NCBI RefSeq assembly: GCF_009600885.1
Contig: NZ_VCLA01000145.1
Location: 53,367 to 117,366 of the forward strand
Source: Streptomyces jumonjinensis
GTDB lineage: Bacteria; Actinomycetota; Actinomycetes; Streptomycetales; Streptomycetaceae
Direction of reading: 5' to 3'
DNA length: 64,000 nucleotides
Both the position numbers and the translations under genes were made by a program. This document shows, piece by piece, positions 34,642-43,554 of the stretch (position 1 is its first letter; each line of letters opens with the position of its first letter). The notes below the pieces were generated by a model. The model was given only the letters and a program-made list of their open reading frames with translations, had not been told where the DNA came from and did no database searches.

Positions 34642-35050
34642 TCAAGGGGTGGTCAGGGGTTCATGTCCCAGCTCCCGCTTCAGGTCGTCCACGGTGTCCA
34701 GGACGATGCGCTCGCCGGTGACCTCGGGGTAGGGCTTGTGGCCGGAGAAGCCGGCGATGACGGTGTAGCTGCCGTCCGGGGCCAGCCGGGGGATGAAGGC
34801 ACGGGCCAGGGCCATATGCGAGGTGGTGGTGTCGATGAAGTACTTCTGCCACTCGGTCTCGCTGGTGTCCCACAGGGCATTGCCCATCCACCAGCCGTCG
34901 ACGGAGGCGACGACGTGGTCGACGCGGCCGTACTCGGCGGCGATCCTCGCGGCGAGGTCGCGGGCCTCGTCGAAGGTTCCGTACGGGGCGTTGACGCCCT
35001 TGAGGTTGGCGGCGAGGCCCGGTCCGATCAGCTGGGTGAGCGTGTCGAGG
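34642..35050 (-). pseudogene. Short-chain dehydrogenase, 5'-truncated remnant
   Basis: The frame reads LTQLIGPGLAANLKGVNAPY, ARDLAARIAAEYGRVDHVVA, SVDGWWMGNALWDTSETEWQ and HMALARAFIPRLAPDGSYTV, which correspond to the middle of an SDR enzyme. The N-terminal TGxxxGIG cofactor motif and start are absent, and the frame joins, head to head, the 5' break of an HxlR gene on the other strand. Confidence 0.7.
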
Positions 35051-35061
35051 CGCTGCCGGCT

Positions 35062-35380
35062 GCGGCTGGCCAAGCGCTGGACGGGGCCTCTGATCGATCT
35101 CCTGCTGCAGCGCCCCGCCCGCTTCAGCGAGATCCACGCGGCCCTGCCGGCCCTGTCCAAGCGCGTCCTGACCGACCGGCTCGGCGAACTCCAGGGGGTC
35201 GGCCTGGTCGAGCGTGAAGTCGCCCCCGGTCCCCCCGTCGCCGTGACCTACCGGCTCACCGAGCGCGGCACGGGCCTCGGCCCCGCCATGGACGCCCTGC
35301 GGGCATGGGCCGGGGCACCCGTCGACGACGAAGGAAAGCTGCTCCCGCACAGCGCGGCCGAGGAGTCGGCCGCGGTCTGA
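35062..35380 (+). pseudogene. HxlR-family regulator, 5'-truncated remnant
   Basis: AKRWTGPLIDLLLQRPARFS, EIHAALPALSKRVLTDRLGE and VTYRLTERGTGLGPAMDALR are the recognition helix and wing of an HxlR (MarR-like) regulator, which normally begins about 25 residues earlier with a conserved Cys-containing stretch. Here the N-terminus is replaced by sequence antisense to the SDR remnant. HxlR genes are commonly divergent from the SDR they control, so one deletion across the shared promoter explains both losses. Confidence 0.75.
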
Positions 35381-35962
35381 GTGGCGGGGGCGGCGGGGCT
35401 TCGGCGCCGCCGTCGGTGCGGTGGGTGACCGGCCGGCGGCTCACCCGGCTCCCCGCCTCCCTGACCGAGGGGGGAGCCGCACCGCAAGGCCGTGCTCAGC
35501 CGGTCTCCGGAACCGGTGGTCGATTCCAAGCCGCGACACCTCCACGCCGGCAAGGCGTGTGACGCTCCTCACCTGCGGTGATGGCTATGGAGCCCATGCA
35601 TCGGCGGGTGGGTCTTCTCATGACGTGGACATCAGGTCCTTGACGGCGCCGCCGTCTCGCGCGGTCATCCAGGCGAACCACGGGTTCGGCTGCTGCCGGA
35701 AGGGGCGGGGCGGCGGAGGGTCAGGTGCCGGCAGGCAGCCCAGGTGACCAGCGGGACTCACTGGACTGCTTCGATAGCATGATCGGATGATTGGCGATCA
35801 CCCTGATCGCCCGTCTCGTGCATGGACCGTGCACGAACCGTGCATGGACCGTGCTGCCTGGCACGAAGAATGACCTTTCGATCAAGATCAAGTAAATTGG
35901 CTAAATAATCGATACGTGCAACAGGGTGGTTCTCGCGAGAAAAATGCGAAACCGCATTCGCC
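35381..35962. other. Gene-free stretch with short direct repeats
   Basis: About 580 bp with no supported gene. It becomes relatively AT-rich toward 35880-35915 (AAATTGGCTAAATAAT), suggesting a promoter for the PAP2-type gene that follows, and contains the 11-bp repeats at 35817-35860. Confidence 0.45.
35817..35860 (+). promoter_or_regulatory. 11-bp direct repeats (CGTGCATGGAC), regulator-box-like
   Basis: CGTGCATGGAC at 35817 and 35839, CGTGCACGAAC at 35828, and a diverged CGTGCTGCCTG at 35850. Helical-turn spacing of 11 bp on one face resembles the direct-repeat boxes bound by OmpR/PhoB-type regulators. It lies about 100 bp upstream of the PAP2-type remnant. Confidence 0.5.
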
Positions 35963-36685
35963 GTGTGGCGTCAACCGCGGGCGAGGCTGTGGGCCGCGGC
36001 GGGTGTGGTCGCCCTCGGATTCCTTATCGCGCTGGAGATCGCCGCGCGTAACTATCACTTGCCGGGGCCGATCGCCCATCAGGCGAGAGAGGCGATATTC
36101 GTCCCCGCGTCGGGGCCCCTGCTCTACGTCAGCATGGCGTTGATGATGGTGGTGCTCACATGGCGGCAACGGTTCATCGCGGTCGGCATCGACATCGCCT
36201 TCTGGCTCGTACGGTGGGCGGCCGGCGCCGAACAAGGGTATGGCAATTGCATTGTGGGTGATTCTGGGCTGTGCGGTCATCGCTGTGACACGCCGCACCG
36301 GCCAGGAACGTGTTCTGCTGCTGAAGGGCGTCGCGCTGGGCCTGCTGCTGGTGGCGGGCCGTAAAACCGGCGATACCTGGCTGCTGATCACGTCGAAGAC
36401 CCGCCCCGAGGTGCTCGACCAGTATGTGCTGACCGCCGATCAAGCACTGGGCAACCCGTCGTGGCTGGTAGGCCGGATGGTCACGGCCACCGGCCCGATC
36501 GGCGCCCATGTTCTCGACTGGGTCTACGTCAAGCTGGCGGTGGCCGCGGTCGTCTTCGCGGTGTACCAGCTGCGTCATGTGGCCGCCGAGGGCCGGTTCC
36601 CGGCCCATCATCTGGTGCGCACCTTTCTGGTCATCGGCCTGCTCGGTCCGGGCATCTATATGATCTTCCCCGTGGTCGGGCCGAT
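35963..36685 (+). pseudogene. PAP2-superfamily membrane phosphatase, frameshifted and 3'-truncated
   Basis: From GTG 35963: LWAAAGVVALGFLIALEIAA, PLLYVSMALMMVVLTWRQRF, AVGIDIAFWLVRWAAGAEQ; then, after a frameshift near 36235, LWVILGCAVIAVTRRTGQER, KGVALGLLLVAGRKTGDTWL, DWVYVKLAVAAVVFAVYQLR and VIGLLGPGIYMIFPVVGPI. This is the Aur1/Ipt1-like PAP2 type found in Streptomyces; the catalytic histidines of the C-terminal part (beyond PVVGP) are missing because the gene is broken at 36685 and joined to a TetR fragment. Confidence 0.75.
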
Positions 36686-37117
36686 CACTTCCCGAGCAAG
36701 GAAGAGCTGGTGGTCGCCTACGTACAGAGCATCGACCGGGACATCAGGGGCCTGGTCGAGAGCATCCGGGTCCAGCTGTCCGCGCACGCCGCGATCGAGG
36801 CATTCTTCGGCGGCCCGGGCGGCGTCGGCGACCAGCTGTGCCGGCCGGGCTTCCGCGGCTGCCCCTTCCTGAACGCCGCCGCCGAGCACCCCGACCCCGA
36901 GAGCCCCGTTTCCCGCGCCATCCGCTCCCACATGGACTGGCTCCACGGCCAACTGCTCGCCCTGCTCCGGGAGGCGGACCACCCCACCCCCGAGCCGGCC
37001 GCCGACCGCCTGATGCTCCTGCGCCACGGCGGCATGACCCAGGTGCAGTTCATGGACCCGGCCCACGCCCGCACCGTCCTGGACTCAGCCGTCCGCGACG
37101 TCCTCACCGGATCCTGA
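36686..37117 (+). pseudogene. TetR-family regulator, remnant lacking the DNA-binding helices
   Basis: The frame begins inside the conserved (Y/H)FPSKEELVVAYVQS segment at the end of the TetR helix-turn-helix and continues as RDIRGLVESIRVQLSAHAAI, QLCRPGFRGCPFLNAAAEHP and DRLMLLRHGGMTQVQFMDPA to a normal C-terminus at 37117. The first 45 or so residues are gone. FRGCPFLNAA is a hallmark of one actinobacterial TetR group. Seen directly; loss of DNA binding is inferred. Confidence 0.78.
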
Positions 37118-37275
37118 ACCGGCCCCGCTCCACCGCGTGGGCCCATCGGGGCGTCCCACTCCGTCGGACGGCCTGTTCAGGGAGGGCGCTGTTGGAGGAC
37201 GTTGTTGGAGGACGCTGTTGGGGAAGCGCCCTCTGTCATGACCGCCCAACGGGTGTGCCACGAACCCGTCTGCGG

Positions 37276-37287
37276 CGAATGCATTCG
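37276..37287. promoter_or_regulatory. 12-bp perfect palindrome upstream of a P450 gene
   Basis: CGAATGCATTCG, 92 bp before the P450 start codon. A nearby 13-bp direct repeat (TGTTGGAGGACG, 37190-37220) adds structure to this promoter region. Either could bind a regulator; nothing identifies it. Confidence 0.35.
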
Positions 37288-37379
37288 TTCGGGGGGATTG
37301 GCGCCCTCAGGGGGCGCAGGGTGTGGTCTCGGCGTGATGATGCCGTCACTGAACGACCACCTGTTTGGAGCGCCCCCAT

Positions 37380-38678
37380 ATGACTGTGCAGGAACCGGGC
37401 ACCACCGAAGCCGACGGCGAACCACTGGACCTGGCCGATCAGGAGCTGGTCCGTGATCCGTTCACCGCCTACGCGCCCATCCGTGAACGCGAGCAGATGG
37501 CGCGGGGGCGCGTACGAGGCGTCGACCTCATGTGGGTGGCCACCCGCCACGACGACATCCGTACGATCATGAGCGACCCTCGCTTCACCATCGACGCGGC
37601 GACCGTCCCCGGTGCGCCGGTGGCTCACCGCACCGAACAGACCTGGCAGGCCCGCGGCATGCACTCGGGGCACGAGAAATACCTGCGCGCCGGAATCTTC
37701 GACGCCGACGGTCCCGACCACCGCCGTCTGCGCGGCCTGGTCACCGCCGCGTTCTCCCCACGCCGCGTGGCCGCGCTGCGCCCCAGGATCGACGCCATCG
37801 CCACCCAACTGCTCGACCGCCTGCCGGACCACACCGAGAACGGCGTCGTCGACCTGATCGAACACTTCGCCCGGCCGCTGCCCATCACCGTCATCTGCGA
37901 ACTCATCGCTGTCCCCGAAGCAGACCGCGACCGCTGGCGGGCACGGAGCGCCACACTGAGCGCCGGCGTATGCGGTGACGAGCTGGGCGACGCACTCGCC
38001 GGCATGGTCCACGACGCCCACACACTCATCGACCACCACACCACCAACCCCGGCAACGACCTCATCTCCGAACTGCTCGCGCCCCATCACCGCGATCGAT
38101 TGAGCACCGACGAGCTTGTCGCACTCATCACCAACCTGGTCGTCGCCGGGCACATCACCACCGTCAACCTCATCGCCAACAGCACCGAAGCGCTCCTCAC
38201 CCACCCCGACCAGCTCGCTCTGCTGCGCGAAGACCCCACCCTCATGCCGTACGCCGTCGATGAACTCATGCGCTACTGCGGCCCCGTCGTGCGCGCTCTG
38301 CCCCGCTACGCCACCTGCGACACCACCGTCGGCAGCACCCCGGTACGTGCCGGGGAAGCCGTCCTGCCGATCGTGTCCGCGGCCAACCGCGACCCGGCCG
38401 TCTTCACCGACCCCGACCGCCTCGACCTCAGCCGCACCCGCCGCAGCAGGGAACCCCACCTCGGATTCGGGCACGGCGCCCACCGCTGTCTGGGCGCGCA
38501 CCTCGCCCAGGAGGAGACCGCCGTGGCTCTGACCGCGCTGCTCAACCGTGTACCGGACCTGCGGCTCGCCACCGATCCGAAGCATCTGCAACGCGGCGCC
38601 AACCCCGTCAACCGGCACCTGAAAGCCCTCCCCGTACGCCTGCGACCCGGCCCTGACCCCGACACAGCCGCGAAATAG
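37380..38678 (+). CDS. Cytochrome P450 with atypical I-helix
   Basis: 432-residue bacterial class I P450 from ATG 37380 (GGAG upstream; an in-frame TTG at 37365 is less likely). Heme-binding FGHGAHRCLG gives Cys370 as axial ligand; the ExxR motif is in YAVDELMRYCGPVVRALPR. The I-helix reads LVVAGHITTVN, with Ile259 where the oxygen-activating acid (usually Glu in AGHETT) is expected; Thr260-261 are kept. Such replacements are known in P450s with unusual chemistry. No ferredoxin or biosynthetic neighbours are present, so the substrate is unknown. Confidence 0.92.
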   Translation: MTVQEPGTTEADGEPLDLADQELVRDPFTAYAPIREREQMARGRVRGVDLMWVATRHDDIRTIMSDPRFTIDAATVPGAPVAHRTEQTWQARGMHSGHEKYLRAGIFDADGPDHRRLRGLVTAAFSPRRVAALRPRIDAIATQLLDRLPDHTENGVVDLIEHFARPLPITVICELIAVPEADRDRWRARSATLSAGVCGDELGDALAGMVHDAHTLIDHHTTNPGNDLISELLAPHHRDRLSTDELVALITNLVVAGHITTVNLIANSTEALLTHPDQLALLREDPTLMPYAVDELMRYCGPVVRALPRYATCDTTVGSTPVRAGEAVLPIVSAANRDPAVFTDPDRLDLSRTRRSREPHLGFGHGAHRCLGAHLAQEETAVALTALLNRVPDLRLATDPKHLQRGANPVNRHLKALPVRLRPGPDPDTAAK

Positions 38679-38705
38679 CGGAACGGTGGGGTCCGGCTTC
38701 GCGGT

Positions 38706-38764
38706 CGCATGCCGGGCGGCGGCGTTGCATGAACAGCCGCATGCCAGGCGGCGGCGTTGCATGA
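38706..38764 (+). repeat. 27-bp direct repeat downstream of the P450 gene
   Basis: CGCATGCCGGGCGGCGGCGT plus TGCATGA at 38706-38732 is repeated with one change at 38738-38764 (period 32 bp). Each unit contains GCATGC and TGCATG, so alternative hairpins can form after the P450 stop codon. Confidence 0.65.
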
Positions 38765-38848
38765 GCCGGCCCGAAACGCGCTCGACGGCCCGGTGGTGCG
38801 CCCGAACCGCTCCTCCTAGCCTGGCAGGAGCCACCCCTGGAGGCCCGT

Positions 38849-41386
38849 ATGCCGCTCGTCATCGATCTGCACGCCGTCGACGCCACGATGCCGGCCCTTG
38901 TCGGAGGGAAGGCCGCGAACCTGGGTGAGCTGCTGCGCGCGGGACTGCCCGTACCCCCGGGATTCGCCGTGACCACGGACGCCTACCGGATGCTGCCGGC
39001 CACCCGCGAACTGACGGGCCTCGCCCCGGACGCGGCCCGGCGGGCACTGCTCGGCGCACCGGTGCCACCGGAGGTGTACGAGGCGGTCGTCACCGCCTAC
39101 CGCGCGCTCGGCGACGATGCGCCGGTCGCGGTGCGGTCCAGCGCCACGGCGGAGGACCTGCCGTTCGCGAGCTTCGCCGGCCAGCAGGACACCCATCTCA
39201 ACATCATCGGCGCGGACGCCGTCGCCGACGCGGTCCGGCGCTGCTGGGCGTCGTTGTGGACCGACCGGGCGGTGGCCTACCGCGAGACCAACGGCATCCC
39301 CCACGACTCCGTGTATCTCGCCGTCGTCGTGCAGCGCATGGTCCGGTCGGCCGTCTCCGGAGTGCTGTTCACCGCAGACCCGGTGACCGGCGACCGGCGG
39401 CATACCGTCATCGACGCCGCCCCCGGGCTCGGCGAAGCCGTCGTCTCAGGCGCCGTGAACCCCGATCACTACATCGTCGAGGGCGACACGGTCATCGAGC
39501 GGCGCACGGGGGAGAAACGGCTGGCCGTCCGCCCCCTTCCGGGCGGCGGCACCGAACAGGTCATGGTCCGGGCGGACGAGCGACCCTGTCTGACCGACGA
39601 ACAGATCCGCCGGCTCGTCGCCCTCGGCGCGGCGGTGCAGGACCACTACGGCAGCCCCCAGGACATCGAGTGGGCGATCGACGCGGACGGCGTGCTCCAT
39701 CTGACCCAGGCCCGGCAGATCACCACCCTCTTCCCCGTACCGGAGCGGGACGGCTTCCACGTCTACTTCTGCTTCAGCCTCGCCCAGGGCCTTCAGCGCC
39801 CGATCACCCCGGCCGGACGCGCCGCGTTCCGGGAGATCGCCCGCTCCGTCAACGAGATCGTCATCGGCGACCCGATGTCGACCGGCTACACCGAGGCGGG
39901 AGAGCGGATCTTCTTCGACCTCACCAACGCGCTGCGCGACCGGATCGGCCGGGCGTTCGCACTGAGGCTGCTCGGCCTCATGGAGGCCCGGTCCGCCGAG
40001 GTACTCGCCGAGCTCTGCGACCGGGACCCGCGCCTCGCCCTCACCCACACATCGATCCGGCCCGCCCTCCGCCGCGCGCTGCGCCTGGCCCGGCGGTTCC
40101 ACGCCCCGGCCACCGCCGCCCGCGCACTCGTCCGCCCCGAAGCCGCGCTGCGGCAGGCGCACCGGCTGGAACCGCGCATCATCACCGCGGCCAGGTCCAC
40201 GACCGCCCGGGGCGCCCTGCGCGACCAGATCGTCCCCGTCCTGCCGGCGCTCGCCCCGGCCGTGCTCATCGGATACGCGATGCTCGCCCTCACCGGCCGG
40301 ATCGTCCGCACGGAACCCGGGGAGCTCCAGACCGTGCTGCGCGGACTGCCGCACAACATCACCACCGAGATGGACCTGGCCCTGGAGGACCTCGCGGACA
40401 CCATCCGCGCCGACCCCGCCGCCGCCCGGGCCTTCCAGAACCCGGGCCGCGAAGCCGGCGAGCACGCCCACGCCTACCGGAACGGCGAGCTTCCCCCGAC
40501 CGCCCAGCGGGGCCTCGCGGCATTCCTGGACCGCTGGGGCCACCGAGCCGTCGCCGAGATCGACATCGGCCTGCCCCGCTGGTCCGAGGACCCCTCGCAC
40601 ATCATCGGCGTCATCGCCAACCTCCTGCGCGCCGACGACCCGGCGGCCCGCCCGGACGCGGTCTTCGCACGCGCCCGGGCCGACGCCGAGGCCATGATCG
40701 AACGCCTCGCCCGCCGCGCCGGGCCACGGGGCCCGCTGGTGCGGTTCGCGCTGCGCCGCACCCGGCTCCTCGCCGGCCTGCGCGAGTACCCGAAGTACCT
40801 CGCGGTCCGGGTACTCGCCGTGGTGCGCGAGCGGGTCGCCGAACGCGGGGCACAACTCCACGCAGAAGGCCGGATCGACGCCCCGCAGGACGTGTTCTTC
40901 CTCGACTTCACGGAGATGGAGACCGAGGACGGGGATCTCCGCCGCACGGTCGCCCGACGCAAGGAGAGCTACGCCCGGGAACTGCGCCGCCGACCGGTTC
41001 CCCGCGTCCTGCTCTCGGACGGCACGGCCCCGGAGGCGCACCGCGCACCGGCCGCCCCCGGCTCCCTGACGGGCACCCCGGCGTCCGCGGGGACGGCCAC
41101 CGCCCCGGCCCGGGTGATCACGGACCCGGTCGGCGCCCGGCTGGAACCGGGCGAGATCCTGGTGGCGCCGTCCACCGACCCCGGCTGGACACCCCTCTTC
41201 CTCACCGCCGGCGGCCTGGTGATGGAGATGGGCGGAGCCAACTCCCACGGGGCGGTGGTGGCGAGGGAGTACGGGATCCCCGCCGTGGTGGGCGTACGGG
41301 GCGCGATGGAGGCCATCCGGACGGGGCAGATCGTCACCGTGGACGGAGGCGCCGGGGTGGTGTCGGCCCGGGACTGCGGACCGTGA
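38849..41386 (+). CDS. PEP synthase / rifampin phosphotransferase-like PEP-utilising enzyme
   Basis: 845 residues. N-terminal ATP-grasp pyruvate/PEP-binding domain (LVGGKAANLGELLRAGLPVP, VAVRSSATAEDLPFASFAGQ, VQRMVRSAVSGVLFTADPV, IEWAIDADGVLHLTQARQI), a helical middle domain with HRAVAEIDIGLPRWSEDP, and a C-terminal phosphohistidine domain with His800 in GGANSHGAVVAREYGIPAVV. This three-part order and the middle domain are shared by actinobacterial PpsA-like enzymes and by rifampin phosphotransferases; the sequence alone does not decide. In streptomycetes a PpsA-like gene belongs to the oxygen-limitation set, matching the 19-30 kb genes. Confidence 0.87.
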   Translation: MPLVIDLHAVDATMPALVGGKAANLGELLRAGLPVPPGFAVTTDAYRMLPATRELTGLAPDAARRALLGAPVPPEVYEAVVTAYRALGDDAPVAVRSSATAEDLPFASFAGQQDTHLNIIGADAVADAVRRCWASLWTDRAVAYRETNGIPHDSVYLAVVVQRMVRSAVSGVLFTADPVTGDRRHTVIDAAPGLGEAVVSGAVNPDHYIVEGDTVIERRTGEKRLAVRPLPGGGTEQVMVRADERPCLTDEQIRRLVALGAAVQDHYGSPQDIEWAIDADGVLHLTQARQITTLFPVPERDGFHVYFCFSLAQGLQRPITPAGRAAFREIARSVNEIVIGDPMSTGYTEAGERIFFDLTNALRDRIGRAFALRLLGLMEARSAEVLAELCDRDPRLALTHTSIRPALRRALRLARRFHAPATAARALVRPEAALRQAHRLEPRIITAARSTTARGALRDQIVPVLPALAPAVLIGYAMLALTGRIVRTEPGELQTVLRGLPHNITTEMDLALEDLADTIRADPAAARAFQNPGREAGEHAHAYRNGELPPTAQRGLAAFLDRWGHRAVAEIDIGLPRWSEDPSHIIGVIANLLRADDPAARPDAVFARARADAEAMIERLARRAGPRGPLVRFALRRTRLLAGLREYPKYLAVRVLAVVRERVAERGAQLHAEGRIDAPQDVFFLDFTEMETEDGDLRRTVARRKESYARELRRRPVPRVLLSDGTAPEAHRAPAAPGSLTGTPASAGTATAPARVITDPVGARLEPGEILVAPSTDPGWTPLFLTAGGLVMEMGGANSHGAVVAREYGIPAVVGVRGAMEAIRTGQIVTVDGGAGVVSARDCGP

Positions 41387-41461
41387 CCGGACCCGGGCCG
41401 GCGGTGCGGCCCGAGGCCGCTCAGGGGAGAGGGCCATCCCGGATGCCGCACGGTGTCGGCC

Positions 41462-41926
41462 TCATGTTCCCGGAACGTGCGCCAGGTCCAAGTCCATGTC
41501 GGTGGCGGTGACCCAAGAGGGTTCGGCGACCAGCAGACTCAGTTCGAGGTCCTGCACGTCCACATCGACGACGTATCGGAAACCGGCGGCCTCCGCGGCC
41601 TCGATCTTCTCCACTCCGCCCTCGTCGACGGCGTACACAATGCGGCGGCACCGCGCGTCCGCAGCTCGGACGGCCCCCACCAGAGTCCGGAGAAGCGTCG
41701 TCAACACGTCGCCCCGCACTTCCGACTCGATCCGCACTTCCACGTCGTGGGCGCCCGCGGGGTAGGCGCCCTGGAGACGGCCGGCCGCGCAGCGTTCCAC
41801 CTGGACGGCGGCCTCGGTCCCCTGACCGTGCAGGCGCAGACTTCCCGTGAAGCGCTGCCACGACTCCACGGTGGTCCGGTATGCGTCCGGCACCGCGAGT
41901 TCGGGCAGGGGAGGTATCGCGGGCAC
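41462..41926 (-). CDS. Small protein of the aromatic-catabolism operon, weakly acetyltransferase-like
   Basis: 154 residues starting with GTG one base after the CoA-ligase stop, so it is the last gene of the minus-strand operon. The pattern TLLRTLVGAVRAADARCRRI, VYAVDEGGVEKIEAAEAAGF and RYVVDVDVQDLELSLLVAEP resembles the C-terminal half of GNAT acetyltransferases (helix, strand, EAAGF), but the acetyl-CoA-binding QxxGxG/A loop is not evident. It may be a non-catalytic or very diverged GNAT; its role in aromatic degradation is unknown. Confidence 0.7.
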   Translation of the reverse strand: MPAIPPLPELAVPDAYRTTVESWQRFTGSLRLHGQGTEAAVQVERCAAGRLQGAYPAGAHDVEVRIESEVRGDVLTTLLRTLVGAVRAADARCRRIVYAVDEGGVEKIEAAEAAGFRYVVDVDVQDLELSLLVAEPSWVTATDMDLDLAHVPGT

Positions 41927-41927
41927 G

Positions 41928-43529
41928 TCAGACGCCCTCAGCGGCCAGCCGCCGGGTGACGGCCTTGTCGAGCTTCCCCGAGGCGTTCCTCGGTACGACC
42001 GGAACGACCTTCAGGCGTTGCGGAAGCTTGTACCGGGCCAGCTGTGCGGCGCCGTACGCGCGGACCTCCTCCAGAGTGACCGAGGGCGACCCGTCCACGC
42101 TGACCACGGCGACCACCGTCTCGCCCCACTGCTCGTCGGGGACACCGACGACCGCGATGTCGACGACGCCCGGCATGGACGCGAGGACTCGCTCGACCTC
42201 CGCGGGGTAGACGTTCTCACCGCCGCTGATGATCATGTCCTTGAGCCGGTCGACGATGTAGAGGTATCCCTCCTCGTCGAGGTAGCCGATGTCGCCCGAG
42301 TGGAACCAGCCCTCGTCGTCGAACGCGGCCTGGTTCGCCTCCGGGTTGTTCCAGTAGCCGGCGGTGACGTTCGGCCCGCGGACGACGATCTCACCGGGCT
42401 CGCCGGACATGACGGGCTCATTGGCGGCCGTGTCGACGACCCGGACCTCTGTGAAGGGCATGGGGATACCGGCGGAGCCGATCTTGTCCAGGGTTCGCTC
42501 GGCCGGCAGATGAGTGGCGAAGGGAGCGGTCTCGGTCAGCCCCCATGCCTGCTGGAGCAGCACGCCGTGCCGCGCGTAGAGCTCGATGAGCGAGGGCGGG
42601 ACCGGTGCGCCGGCGACCACGATCGAGCGCAGCTCGCTCAGATCGTGCTCGAAGACGCCGGGGACGCGAGACAGCGCCGCGAACATCTGGGCTATCCCGA
42701 ACATGGAGTTGACCCGATGGGTGAGGAGGTCGTCGAGACACTCCTGCGGATCGAAGCGGCGGCGCACCACCACGGTGCCGCCTCGCACCAGGGTGCGCAG
42801 GGTGAAGCTGTTCAGGGCGCCGACATGGAAGAGCGGCGCCGCCACGTAGGTGACATCACCTCTGCGCGTGTCGAGACTCAGTTCGACGTTGACGGAGTTC
42901 CACCAGATGTTGCCGTGCGTCAGCACGACTCCCTTGGGCCGGCCGGTGGTGCCCGAGGTGAACATGAGGACCGCCGCGTCGTCGGCGTACTTGGCGAACA
43001 CCTTCGGCTCGGGAACCGCGGCCGTGATCAGGGCCGACCACGGTTCCCAGCCGGCCGCACCGGCGGTCGGCGCCTCCGGGTCGTCGTCCACGAGCAGGAA
43101 GCGCGTCAGCGCGGTCCTCGAACGCACCTTGTCGACGCTGGCCCGGTGCCCTTCCTCGCAGACCAGGACCGCTGCACCGCTTCCGGCGAGGACAGCTTCG
43201 AGCTCCGGCTCGGCGAGCCGGAAGTTGACCGGGACGAACACCGCGCCGAGCCGGAAGGCGGCGAGCATCGTGACCAGAAAGGAACTGCTGTTGAGCCCGA
43301 GGTAGGCGACCCGGTCGCCGTCACCGACGCCGGAGTGGACGAGCACGGTCGCCAACCGTGCCGCCTTGTCGTCGAGTCGCGCATACGTCAGGTCTCCGCC
43401 GGCGTAGCGGATGACGACGGTGTCGCCGTGGTGCACCGCGTTGCGTGCGACGGCCGCGGCGGGATTGAGATCGATCCGCAGCCCCGAGTTCCGTGGGTGA
43501 GGTGTGGTGGCTGATGGCGGTGTGGTCAC
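41928..43529 (-). CDS. Class I adenylate-forming acyl-CoA ligase
   Basis: 533 residues from GTG 43529 with GAGGAG upstream. Signature motifs: AVLMFTSGTTGRPKGVVLTH, GIAQMFAALSRVPG, QQAWGLTETAP, GWFHSGDIGYLDEEGYLYIV, RLKDMIISGGENVYPAEVER and the C-terminal lysine motif RNASGKLDK. It activates a carboxylic acid as AMP ester and then CoA thioester. As the hydrolase of this pathway releases a carboxylic acid, the ligase probably feeds that product or the growth substrate itself into CoA-dependent metabolism. Gap of 25 bp to the upstream dehydrogenase gene. Confidence 0.93.
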   Translation of the reverse strand: MTTPPSATTPHPRNSGLRIDLNPAAAVARNAVHHGDTVVIRYAGGDLTYARLDDKAARLATVLVHSGVGDGDRVAYLGLNSSSFLVTMLAAFRLGAVFVPVNFRLAEPELEAVLAGSGAAVLVCEEGHRASVDKVRSRTALTRFLLVDDDPEAPTAGAAGWEPWSALITAAVPEPKVFAKYADDAAVLMFTSGTTGRPKGVVLTHGNIWWNSVNVELSLDTRRGDVTYVAAPLFHVGALNSFTLRTLVRGGTVVVRRRFDPQECLDDLLTHRVNSMFGIAQMFAALSRVPGVFEHDLSELRSIVVAGAPVPPSLIELYARHGVLLQQAWGLTETAPFATHLPAERTLDKIGSAGIPMPFTEVRVVDTAANEPVMSGEPGEIVVRGPNVTAGYWNNPEANQAAFDDEGWFHSGDIGYLDEEGYLYIVDRLKDMIISGGENVYPAEVERVLASMPGVVDIAVVGVPDEQWGETVVAVVSVDGSPSVTLEEVRAYGAAQLARYKLPQRLKVVPVVPRNASGKLDKAVTRRLAAEGV

Positions 43530-43554
43530 TGTCGGCTCCTCGTCGAGCGTCAGA

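Noticed and set aside
37380..38678. Secondary-metabolite gene cluster around the P450s
   Set aside because: No polyketide, peptide, terpene or tailoring genes accompany either P450.
37236..38834. Long frame antisense to the P450 at 37380
   Set aside because: Composition typical of antisense GC bias; the sense strand has heme, ExxR and I-helix motifs.
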